This document shows, piece after piece, positions 1 to 11,975 of a stretch of DNA of 64,000 bases. Position numbers and translations under genes: made by a program. A model generated the notes under the pieces. The model was not told the DNA's origin and ran no database searches. It saw only the letters and a list, made by a program, of their open reading frames with translations. How positions within the stretch are numbered: the first letter of the stretch is position 1; every line of letters starts with the position of its first letter. This stretch comes from Piezodorus guildinii. Taxonomy: Eukaryota > Arthropoda > Insecta > Hemiptera > Pentatomidae. The stretch covers positions 88,581,169 through 88,645,168 of the forward strand of contig CM041292.1 in assembly GCA_023052935.1 (NCBI GenBank), read 5' to 3'.

Positions 1-49
1 GTATGAGGCCCAAGAAGAGGAGAGTTCCACGAGTGATCGTCCTACGGAA

Positions 50-1372
50 ATGGAGGAACTTGAGACAATCGTAAATGATAAACTACGACAAATTGTATGG
101 AAAAGGAAGACCACAGGGAAGATAAAGATCGAATTCGAGCGGTATGGAAAGTGTAGGATCGCTACGTTCTGGTCGCAACCAGGGGTTTCGGATGATCTAA
201 TTTGTCAGGCGCTTAAGGATGCCTCGAAACCAGGGGGTACTTATCAACTCTTCGTGGGAAATGCGGTCGTCTGGAGCAAAATTAAGCGGCTTTGGTGAGA
301 GGAAAAAATTGGCATGGATCGGACATTTGTTCGATGCACTCTACGCGTAGAGACACTAAAGGAGCAACAGAGTCAACGGGAGGTAACTTTGGCTGACCAA
401 TCACCGGGGGATCCAAGAGACATTGCAGGCATTAAAACGCAATTATTTTTGGTGGGGAATGAGACAGACAATTACTGATGTTATAGGTAATTGTGATGTG
501 TGTTTGACTGCCAAGTATGACAGATATCCTCCAAAGGGGTTACAGGAAGAAACATCCACAGCGAAAGCTCCACTCGAAGACCTTCAAATAGACACCTTTA
601 CCTGGCGTAGATATAAGTTGGTCACGATGATAAATCTGTTCAGGAAGGTAGCAATGGCGTATCAGGTCCTAGAGCGTTCGTCAGAAGCTGTCTTAAGTGT
701 CTTGCGGATTTGGTTCCAATTTCATGGTGTTCCGGATAAAATATCGTCTGATGGGGGTAGAGAGTTTGATAACTCAGTTATACGGTCTGAAATGCTGTCT
801 GTAGGGGTCACATGGAAACTTAACACCCCGGGACACCCGAAGAGTAGAGGGGGGTATAGCGGCTCCACAGCACGCTTTGTGATCACCTCCGTATTTACTT
901 TGTAGAAAAGGAGCTGGAGCCGGACGTGGCGATGGCGAAAGCAGTAACGGCATACAACCATTGGATGGATTTTCGGACTTCTTTTTGGACTTCGGGAACG
1001 GCATAGGAAGTACAGCTGTGGATGAAGATTTAGCCGGTCGTGTAGTAAACAACCGCTTGGAGCTAGTGAAGCGATGGGGAAAAGTTAGAGAGAGGATAGA
1101 GGCGGAAAAGCGAAGGCGCGTGGTCAGGGCAAATCAGAACGTTAGGGACCTTATGGGTGACGTTAAGGTCGGAATTACCGTGTACCGTAAAAAAGGGTCA
1201 AATAGGGGTAAGGAACTACAGCGATATGACGGGCCATACAAGGTGATAGCAGTTCGTGAGCACAACGTTGTCACTCTAGAAAGTCTTGAAGACCCTAGGA
1301 AGCGACGGAATGTTCTGAAGCTTCCAATAGGCACACGGGACCGGTCATGGCAGGCTCGAGCATTAGTTAAGA
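50..1372 (+). pseudogene. Ty3/gypsy-type retrotransposon pol remnant (integrase)
   Basis: Broken 3' part of an LTR-retrotransposon pol. From about 395 the reading frame gives an integrase zinc-binding region (NHRG, then YFWWGM and CDVC), followed by the catalytic core with IDTF near 590 and SDGGREF near 750, the expected positions of the two catalytic Asp residues. Around 855 the frame breaks. The next frame resumes with RLHSTLCDHLRIYFVEK, and the spot where the third catalytic residue (Glu) is normally found lies exactly at the break and is missing. A further shift near 960 leads to a C-terminal segment with RYDGPYKVI, a GPY/F-like module that ends integrases of this group. The short reading frame at 50-298 upstream has no motif I recognise. 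Family assignment is by motif order; the lineage within Ty3/gypsy is uncertain. It is not able to encode an active integrase. Confidence 0.8.
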
Positions 1373-1788
1373 AGATTTTTTTTGTTTTTGTAATTTATTT
1401 GTTATTATCACAGCCTAGACATATTGTGTTGTTAACGAAATTTGTTTGATATTTGTCATCTGTAGTTTCTATGTTTGTGTAGTTGCAACAATTTTTATTT
1501 TATTAATCTATTCCATATATTTCATGGGCTATAGATCTGCTTCTTACCAGTGAGTTTCCGAAGGATGTTCAGAAACTGGCAGAGGGAGTTAACATCGGGA
1601 GTAACGCATTGTTACACTTGATACATTTTATATTCGTTTTTAGTAACAATGACTTGGAATGAATAATAACACCTGTAATAAAAATACGAAAATATACTGA
1701 GTTGAAACTATTCTGAGCACCGTTTTATTGTGGCATAAAATATCTAGTATACCCTCCTACAGTTTATTGATATCGCCTCCAGGAGGGT

Positions 1789-2210
1789 CTAGGTAGAATT
1801 TGGTTGTGATAATGCTACTCCTTCCTTTGCAAGACGGCCGGCTACGTCGTTTCCGTACAGACCGCAGTGCCCTGGTATCCATTGCAGTACCACTTTACTA
1901 TGCTGCAGTAGTAGTTTGGCAACTTCTCCTGCAAGTGAATGTGAATGTAGTTTCGATTTTGACTTCGGGGCATGTAGTACTGACGTAGTGTCAGACAAAA
2001 TAGCTATTTTGGAGTCGGCATTTCTGTCAAGCCGTCTTAGTATTTTACTGCCCTCCAAGATCGCCTCTTGTTCAGCCTTGACATTCGTGCATCTTAAGCC
2101 AGTTGGAATGACTTTGTCTAGGGTGTTTCGGTTCGGGAATTCTATATGGACCCCATCTCCACCATAATCTTAAAAGCACCCGCAGCTGATCCATCAGTGT
2201 ACATTGGGGT
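1789..2210 (-). pseudogene. RNase H fragment of a non-LTR retrotransposon
   Basis: Read on the minus strand, this encodes the ribonuclease H domain found at the C-terminus of some jockey/I/R1-type LINEs. TDGSA lies near 2200-2185, GGDGVHIEF near 2160-2135, EQEAI near 2070, SDTTSV near 2000 and WIPGHCGLYGNDVAGRLAKEG near 1880-1820, giving the D-E-D-(H)-D pattern expected for RNase H. One frameshift near 2170 separates TDGSA from the rest. No reverse transcriptase lies next to it, so it is a detached scrap. Its orientation is opposite to the gypsy remnant on its left, so it is a separate insertion. Confidence 0.75.
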
Positions 2211-2828
2211 TAATAAGGTAGAAGGGTATCTTTCGTTGAGCATCTTCAATGAGACGGATCTGATTAGCTGAAGCTCGAGAGGCTCCTTTCGCTTGATTCC
2301 TGGAACTGTGAGAAGTATTTGGGGTTGGGGAAGGGAATTCCATGGAGGTTAGTCGTTTACTATTTTGGTTTGTTCATTTTGCAGAGAGGTGAGATTGTGT
2401 TATGAAATTGGGCTATTTAATTTGTGAAGTGGGCTGGTACGTTTGACTCTGTTGGCTTTCTTTCTTGAGTTCTGTTTAGTAACTTGATGACTTAGAAAGC
2501 TTCTAGCTTTTGTTTGCAGATTTAAAAGCTTTGCGTCTATTCTATTTTCCATGAATAGCATTCCAGTGATTGTATCCATTTTGTTGATTGTAAGTGGATT
2601 TAATTGTTCGGGTTAATATCCTAATTCCCGGGTTCTGTGCTATATTAATTTTGTTGAAGATATGAACTTACCTACATATGAAATAGGAGAAATAACCAGA
2701 GTCCAAAAAATAAATCCTTTTACGTGTCATTTCCAAAGTAAACGTTTTAGTCGTTAAAATACTTTCTTAATTACAATTTATAAATCAAAGTTTGTTGGGG
2801 GTACCAAGTTGGTACCAAGTACTACTAC

Positions 2829-3052
2829 CAACCTGCAGGTGGCCCTATGATTTTTTAATGGGAATAAAACATCATAAATAATACCGTCCTTCGGAGGGGG
2901 CGTAAAAAGGTGGTCCCGATCCTGTGCAATGCCAGGTACTCGTTAAAGATCCCTATCCTAATAAAACCTGAGTTGACAAAATTAAGAATTTCCATCGTCC
3001 GATTGGTCAGAGTAGCATAAAGTAACGTTAAATGAAGAAAACAAAACAAAAC
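2829..3052 (+). repeat. SINE-A copy, 5'-truncated
   Basis: Member of the most abundant short repeat of this window (here called SINE-A). Shared landmarks are a CCTTCGGAGGGG block, GATCCTGTGCAATG, AAAGATCCCTATC, a CCGATTGG block, AACGTTAAATGAA and an (A)nC tail, present here as repeated AAAAC ending at about 3052. The tRNA-like head is reduced to its last part. Other copies lie at 9334, 16478, 23971, 24910, 26063, 38610, 53165 and 59804. Confidence 0.75.
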
Positions 3053-3059
3053 CAATCAG

Positions 3060-4528
3060 AGTTAGTTAATCAACTTAGTTTTAAAAATATCCAATGTAGC
3101 CCCATTCTATAGGACATATTTTTATGTCCAGATTGTTCGTTTTAGAAAGGGCCTATGTGTTGTCCGCATAATATGTTGCCGGTATTGGTAGGTCCGTATG
3201 CATGGTTGCTAGCAGGAGGGAACAGGGAAAATGGAGAACGAAATATAAAAAAAATAAATACGGTATTTTTCATATAACCTTTATATAATCGTTAGTTGTA
3301 ATCATTACACAGCTATTAATCACTTAAATGTCTCGAAGTAGTATATCTTCGTAATAGAAAGTGACAGGTGAAGAAAGATAAATCACGAAGTGCCTGAAAT
3401 TATTTTATACAGGATGAACATATTTAGTAATATATATTTGTTAAGCATTGTTCATTATATTATATTATGAACCATAATCTTGAAATTAAAAGGTATGCCT
3501 GTTATTATAAACGTGCTGTGCACACACTTGAATCATCAAGAGTCAGTTTCAATTTTGTTATGACTCCCTGTTTCGGTAGCATTTCAAAATCCATTTCATC
3601 TTCTTATCTTGGTTGAAGTTGGATTTCCACGCGTTCAAAGAATTCATGATACCGGAAGATTTCTTCATTGACTTACATAGAGTAATCGTTCAATGTGAGG
3701 ACACAAACATTAGTTCCTCTCAGCAATTAAGTCCTTAGTGACGTTGCAGTTTACGATGGCGAGCTCAACGGTCAACGGCGATGAAGTTTGGCTGGATGCT
3801 CTTTGTAGAATATGTTTTTTAAAAAAACTTTAGTTGAATATTGTCGGGTACTTCCAAATTCAAATTCCTTCATTTAGCCTCCTCTACCTGTTCCTGATGA
3901 AGAGCTTGAACTAACGGTTTGACGAGGAGTTAGGTCTTGAATGGATATGAATTGTGTCGACGTCCGGGATTACGAGGCCTCTTTGTACTTCTTTTTTATG
4001 GATTCAATTTGAAAAGGACTACGTTTTTAGTGACTAATAGGTTCCATCAAGTTTTTAATAATTTTATATAAAAAGGAAATGTATATTGAGTTTAATTCAG
4101 CAATATCATTGAGTTTTAGGATATAAAATAGAGTTAGAAGAGGGTTTAGTGAAGTTATACAAATTAAAAAAGAATAAAGTTTAAACTTTACGAGCATATT
4201 ATGAAAACACATCATTATGAAGAATGTTATATTAATATGTATGTTTACATCAATACAGATGAATTATTACAAATATTATTATGTTATAAATACTTATTTA
4301 TCATGAGTTCTACTGCACAGACATCATTTGCTTTTACATAACAAATAACTCTCATTCATACTTACACTAACTTCGACAAACGTAAAATTTAGTTTATATG
4401 AGGCAGACATATTAAGATTTTTTTTTTCTCAACATTTTCTTTTACCGTTTCTTAGAAACATATTTGTTAGATTCAAGGCCGAATTTAAGATTTATACAAT
4501 ATAAAACCAATGTTATTTTGTTTTTCAG
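3060..4528. other. Gene-free AT-rich stretch
   Basis: No coding exon, RNA gene or repeat I could identify. The missing first exon(s) of the membrane-protein gene that starts at 4529 may lie here or further upstream. No ATG with a suitable phase-1 donor stood out. Confidence 0.4.
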
Positions 4529-7500
4529 ATACAGGGGCTCTTTGGGTCGGCCTTTCTATTCTCGCCATCCTCACTTATTCTTGTAACTTTGAACCAAGAG
4601 AACAGATGTCCGAAAACCCATCTTTTACAGCTATGGCGGAATACTACTTCTCTGGTCAGTTATTTTCTTATCTATCAATCTATTTCTTATATGAGAAAGG
4701 TTGGACAAGAATGTAACATGTAACAATTATGAATAAAAGCAGTATGCATTATCTACAAGATGCTTCTTTATTTTTATGTATGAGTTCTTTGTCCTCTTCG
4801 ATAGGTCAAATTTTAAGAAATTGTAATGTAAATAGAACTGTGAAAAATATAGTATTGTTCCATTAGTAGAGATTATTATTATTTTTTTTTTTTTGATCAG
4901 GGATATAACAAACCACCAAAGCAGGAAACCTTTCGAGATGTCATGAGTCCTCTGTGAAGTTGGACCAAAAGCAAAAAAATAATTTTTTTTTTTAGTTCTG
5001 GTAGCCCCCCAAAGAGTTCTAGATTTTCCGATTATTTTTTTTAGAAATAGCTCTGTAGTTTAAGCCACTCAAGATGTGCGGGGGCACTTCTTCAGGTTCT
5101 TAAAAAAGAAGTACTAATAATTATCCAAATGAATGTTTGGAAATCATTGTTTTTAGTCGGAGTTCTGTCGGCCCCATCAAGATTTCTAACAATTATCAAA
5201 ACGAATGTTTTCTGTAAAGTTAATAGAATGGGACTTACAAGGCAGCAAATATGCAAAAAAAAATTTTGAAAATCTAAGGGGCCAGAACTTTTTTATGTCG
5301 CATCTCAAAGCAAAATGTTCCGAAAATTATATTTAGATCTAGTCGGGGAGCTACCGGAACTCCGGTCAAAAAATTGTTTTGGGTTAATTTTATAACCGTT
5401 TCGGGTTTGTAATAGTTAGTCAACATTTCGGGGTAAATTTTTTTCGAGAAATCAATGTTTTTAGTCGGAGTTCTGTTGCCCTCCTCCCCCCTCCTCCCTC
5501 TCCCAAGAGTTCTAACATTTTTCTACTTGAATTTTTTTTGTAAAGTGAATAGGAAGGAAGTTATAAGGTCGCTAAATTGCAAGAAGTGTGAAGTTAGCCC
5601 CCAGAAACTTTTTGAGTGGCTTAAACTACAGAACTATTTTTTAAAATGGTCGAAAACTTTAGAACTCTTTGGGGCTACCAGAACTTTTAAAAAAATTAAA
5701 TTTTTTTGACTTTGGAGGGCCAACTTCACAGAGGTTTCGATGAGTCTCGATGATAAAAAATGTATTAATTTTTATTGTCATATTCTCTTGATATGTGATT
5801 TCTATTATTATTATTACTATTATTATTATTATATTTTCCACATTAATACAAATATGAAAAAAAAAAAAAACAAAAAAAAAAAACAGACCACATGCGAAAC
5901 TTCTTTTCTTTTTTTTTTGCAATATGTTTCTTCGAGAAAGTATTGCTATAATCAAAATCCTTCATCAAAGTATTTTTCCATGAAAAAGTCCTAACAAACA
6001 AATATAGAGACATCGAACACAATGTGCATGATGGGCGGTGAAGATATAATTCTTAAGAACTGGGAATGTACTGGATGTAACCTCTTCAGTTAACACCAAT
6101 TTACTTCTATGACTGATCAATCAAATCGAATCGGATCTAGATAACAAATAGACAAGGGGTCTTTAAATAGATACTTGCCTTAGTAATTAATCAAATTTTG
6201 ATTAGTTGTCCTGTTTTCTTATTTACAATATTAATGGTTCAAAAGATTATATTCGCTACATGAATACGACATACCACACATCGCAATTATTTTTTAAAAG
6301 TAAATTTCAATCTTAACATTTGACATGATGGTTGAATGTGTTAGGAAGAGTACCAGAGATATGGAGGGGTGTAGGAGTTGATTATATTCATCTAAATTTA
6401 TTTCGTGACGGTCCTGCGTACGAATCCTCTGTCGTCCTCTGTTAGAAATGAGTGACAAAGTCTACCAGATAGTCATATGCTGATCAATTATGTTTTATGA
6501 GAGATTCAATGTTATTCAATTATGTTCATCCTCAATGATTTAATTTTTAAAAAAATTAGAAGAACATTTTGCCGTTCTATGCTCCTAGCTAATACATGTG
6601 GTTGTAGAAAGAAAACTGGAGGTTAAAAATGTAATGGTGTCTTCATTAAATATAACGGTTACATAATTATTAAAGGCGTTTTTTTGGTAACTAGGTGCTC
6701 CAAGCTTGCCAAATTTTTAAATTAAGGCCACGATTCGCGATGAGAGAAGAGGTAGGTGAAAATTCGTGAGAGCGAGGTATTGTGAGAGTTCACGAAAGTA
6801 GCGGAAGACATATTTTTTACTTTCACTTACTATATATAGTAAGAGGAAGTATTGCGATCGTGAAAATTTTCGAATTCCAGTTTTCAACGGAAATACACGT
6901 TTTAGGGTCCCCTGAGTCCAAATAACCAAGTCCCGTAAAAAGGTCTGTGTGTGGTAACTCCCGAGCGGAAACGGTAAGTCCTAAGAAACTGAAATTTCAT
7001 ATTTAAGACAAATATGCGCCCGAGACGTTACAAAACCTTTTTCATTAATATGAGCTTACCAGAAGATCCACTTTATACCATGCATTTTGCACATATTTCG
7101 ATTTTCTCAAAACGGTTCCGACGATTTTGATTAAACTCGCTATATCGATGTAGAATTTAATGGGCTTTAATATTATGTAGTTTTCATTCTGATTAAAATG
7201 GTCTGACAGGACTTAAATGCCTATATTTCACATTTTTTTTTCCTGTAAAGTACCTTTAATTTTGTAGATTTTGTAAAAATAAATATATTATCTTGTTACC
7301 ACTGAAAAAACACATAAATATATAAGTTGAACGAATTCAATATCTAACTAAAGGAGAAAACTGAAAAAATATTTTTTTAATGCAACTTTTTTATTTTGAA
7401 CATAGCAACAGTAATGTACACGTACAATATACCGTTGGAAAACTTAAGCTTTTAGAATAAATATTATCTAATGAACAAACTTGTAAAAGTTAATAAAGAG

Positions 7501-10500
7501 TGATGAAAAGCCGATAAATCTGATTAATTTAGATAATAATATAATAGATTTTTTAATAAAACAGATGTTTCTATAGAAATTCAATTTAATTATTTCTTTA
7601 ATGGTTTCACTTATTTTAATCTCTAACTGTATGGGAAAATCCTTTCATTGATTTTAAAAATGGAGGTAAATGAAAGTCGTGTGTTGCCCGCACCAGATTT
7701 TTATTTTTTTAAGCTAGGAAAAACCTGCACACTAGACTGAAACGACAAGAAACTACTCGCCGCTTTCGGTTACTTCCACACTAGACAGACGCTCTAACTT
7801 TTCACTTAACTAAAAAAGGCTCATTTACATGACCATCATAAAGAATATCTGAACTTACGGAATTGAGCTTTGAAGCTCTACAAAACCATCAAATTCTTCA
7901 CGTCTTCAATCCTCACAATCCAAAATATTTTGAAAAATCCTCAACGCTTCTTACTTGTCTCGAATCAACTCATCCATAAAGACCTTAATATTCCATATGT
8001 GGCTGATTTGGCCCGAACCAGGTATTATTATTTCCAAGACAAGCTCCAATTTCCAATTTAACCCATTAGTTTCAATCCTTGCTTCATCTTCCATTCATGA
8101 CAATCCTCCGAGGTGTCTGAAAAGAAGATGTCCTCGAGACCTAGTTTAGATTACAAACTAGAGTGCTGCCAAAAGGGAGTTTCTCTTCACGTCTTTTTCA
8201 AATATTTTAACTCATTGCTGATTAACTTCATGTATTAACCAATACAGTTGTAAATATCAATAAATAAATAATAATAATAAGCTAGGAAATCACTCACAAC
8301 ATTCACGATAAGACAATTTTTAAGCAAATGATTATTTATGTTCCTGAAGTTTTACACCTTAATTAATCACAAAAATTATTATTTTAAGATGGCCATAACC
8401 TGGATTTTTTTTCTCATATAAATTTTAAAAAATTGTTGTCAGGACAATCATTTCTTACAATGCATAAATAACTTTTTTTAAACCAAAATTTCTTTATTTT
8501 AATTTAATTTCTTATACAAATGATTTTATTTCTTACTTAATTATTTATTAGTGCTTATTTTTTAGATTCTCAGTGCTGGTCCTCTCTTCCTGACCGAAAA
8601 GCTGCAGGAATAACTAGTTCGAGAGATCTTATACTACTAGTATCCTTTGAGTTCACCTTTAATTTTTTGCTTTCTATCGTCAGTCTTATTCTATTGTTTG
8701 GTAAGTTTTTATTTGTGATTTATATCCAAGACACTGTATAGTGATGATTATTCTCCACAGATCATTTTTGTATTTCCTAGTTATTATTTTTTTCCAAATT
8801 GTACTATAAAAAAAAATTAAGAAATTGTCATCCTTGTTTGGATTTTTTATAATATATGTTTAGATTACATATTTTTTTAATTCATCGTTTAGTCACCCAT
8901 TTACATTTTAAAAAAAGTTAGAATCAATTTTTTACAGATTTTTTGATACTGAATTACCTGTGAAATATACAGCGTTTCTTTTAATTTTAACGATTTTGAT
9001 TGATGTTTATTTTCATGCCATCAGATATTTCAGATGATTGGAGATAATTTTGTTGGTTTTTTTTTTAGGAATAATGATTTTTTCATTTTACATTAATTAG
9101 GACTTTAATAAGGTAATGCGTATATGTGGCAAAGCATTTCTTGTAAGCCTACGATTATGAACCCGATGCTTAACAGGATAACATTACTACAACCTCTTTA
9201 AATTGTTACTTTTAGATTAAGTAATAAAAATAATTTTGTTGAAAATGTTCCCAGCAACATTCAGTTCGGACAAATACTCTTTTTTTTATTTGAAAATTTA
9301 AAGTTAAGAAGACAAACATTAAAGTGGAGTGGGTCACCTGTGGTATAATACGGCCTTCTAGGTCCAAGGTCGCGGAACCAAATCCGACAGACCATCCTAG
9401 GTTTAAAAAAAAAAAGTAAACATTCTTGGTTATGCCGTCCCTTCGGAGGGGACGCAATATGTTTGTGCCAATCCTGTGCAATCTCAGTTACTTGTTTAAA
9501 TCTGGAGAGGCAAAATTAAGAATTTCCACTGTAGCACCGTCCGATTAGCCATGATAGGATAAAAGTGACGTTAAATGAATAAATATACATAGCAGATGAG
9601 GTACCTTCCAAGAGTGTTAAGCTGAACTAGAAGAGACAGGAAAACAAATGTAAACATCAGAAAGGATCAAGGAACTGTATCACTGACAGATTTTCTAGGA
9701 AAGAGACAATAGGGATAGTTTGGGCAATATATCGGATGGATAAGGAACGTGACCTCCGAAAATACCTAGCAACTAGACCCAAAGGAATGAGTCTGAGGGG
9801 AAGACCAACAAAAAAATAGATAGACTACATCTCCAAGCTGTGGCAGAAAAGTACAGCTAAGGGGAAGACTCTTGCGCACGATTGCAGGACCTAGGATGCA
9901 TGGACCAAGGCACGAAAAAGGAAGAAAAGGAAGAAGAACTTAAGAATCTTGACAAAATCTTAAAAATGTTGATTTTATTTAGAAAAATTAATATTTTAAG
10001 TTACTAAGAGTTTATTAGAGCTGTCCGAAGGAACCCAACTCTTGCGTACTCCAGCTTTAACTTTGATACAACTTTAACAATTGTAGCATTTATGTGGGAG
10101 GAAAGACAATATCCCTTATTACATTTGCATGAGATTAGATTGTAGCTTTATGTGTACCATATATAGGCGAAATATCTTTTCCATTATCACTTATCTTGTA
10201 AATCAAATGTATTTTGTCATCATGAAATTTTGCCTTTTTCTTATATTTTTTTCTTATTCTTTTTATATTTTCCGAATTTTCCAGCATACCTCTTAGATAT
10301 ATTTCCCCCTTGCGTTATATTGGGTTTCGCTACTTCTCAGCAGAATCCTAAGAATTTAAAATAGGCTATCTTAATGCCTTGATCCTATTCTATCTGCAAA
10401 AGGGTCTTTGTATTTATTGCATCTATATCGGACTTCTTTGGACAGCTCTGACGTCATTAGGACACGATCAGGAGTCTCCTACCCTGCACCCGAGGGCTCA

Positions 10501-11902
10501 TAGGCTTTATTATAAGAATGTTCAATATAGTATTAAATTGATTTAATTTAAATTTGTTGTAATTAATGACGAGCATATTCGTATTTTTTTGAAAAATGCT
10601 ATTTTGTTAAATTGCAAATAATATATTTTGCTATATAATTGTTTATTTTTTATAATATGATTATTACTTTTCAAAGTACAATAATCAAATTAACTTGAAG
10701 ATGAATGAAATTAAATTGAAGCCGATGCTCTAGACCAGAATTCCGGCTGGATATAACTATTTTCTACAAGAAATGTAAAATAGTTCAAACTATAATAACT
10801 GATGAATTAAACATCTTTAATTTTTATACAATACATAGTATTATATGTAATAAAATCGTATTTTATTTTAGTGATACCAAGAGGAAGCACGATTGGCTTT
10901 CTAGGATGGCTGTATAGCTTTCTTTTCCTAGGGTTTGCAGTAAGTGTGACCGACATGGTGGCCTTGGCAACATTTTCAGCTGACAAGGATACATTGGTAT
11001 GTGGAATAATTATTTCAAAACAAATCTAGTGCGTACATAATACGACCTCCATCAACCTGCCTACTTAATTGTATCTCAATTTAAAATAAAAGTAATTATA
11101 TTATATTACTTATATACACACATAGTATATAGTTATATATATTGTAATGTATTGAGGATACTGAGGGGAGTTAGGATTGTATAATAATGGTATTAATTAA
11201 ATAAATATTGATTAGCCTATGTCGGCAAAAGTACAAAGGGCGTGTACTTGCCCCCTTGGATTCTCTAATAGGCCCCCCGGTTTCCCCATGGGTCTGGGAT
11301 ACCAGAGACCCCTGGTAGTTTCCTACAGCGGCAGCCTACAAGAATATTAAGGGTGGTCAAAAGATAAAAATAAGATCACAAGGGCTGTATCGCCAACGGA
11401 GTACTTCCCATGTCAGCCCACCCGATGTGACGAGGATGGGAGAGAAGATTCGTAGGGCAGTCTTATTCGAACCAGGAGTGAGTCAAGTTTTATCCTCAAG
11501 AAGAGTGAGTCGGGTTCCAGCTACAAGAAGAGGAAGTGGCCGTCGGGGTTCTGAGAGCAGCTAGAGGATGATGCCGAGAAAGGGGACCTAAGACTGTTTT
11601 CACCTTCGCCAGCGGTTAAGTGTTTCAAAGGTATATTGTTATTTGTAATATTGTATGGCAAAGGTAGTAGAGAAAATGTCCCTCAGTATTCTCAATCAGA
11701 GTTTTAGGCAATATGTGAATATAATGATATGTGTAAATTAATAATTATAGTAATGTATTAATTGAATCTTGTTTACTTTAATCTTACCCTGCATGCCACC
11801 TATTGGATTGGTAAACACGATACCTTTGGCAAGGAGATCCATGGTATCATTAAATATAGTAAGCTACCGCTGCCTTAGAAAAGCAGCCGGTTAAAAACAT
11901 AG

Positions 11903-11975
<73 letters not shown>

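Noticed and set aside
1590..1765. Right LTR of the gypsy remnant (purine-rich AGAGGGAG followed by a TGTTACAC... to CCTACA stretch)
   Set aside because: Position is plausible, but no second LTR is in the window to confirm the limits.
5740..5994. Open frame with a poly-tyrosine run
   Set aside because: Comes from an imperfect (TTA)n repeat and A-tracts in an intron.
7870..8149. Two overlapping short open frames
   Set aside because: No motif, no splice context and no composition typical of the coding exons nearby.
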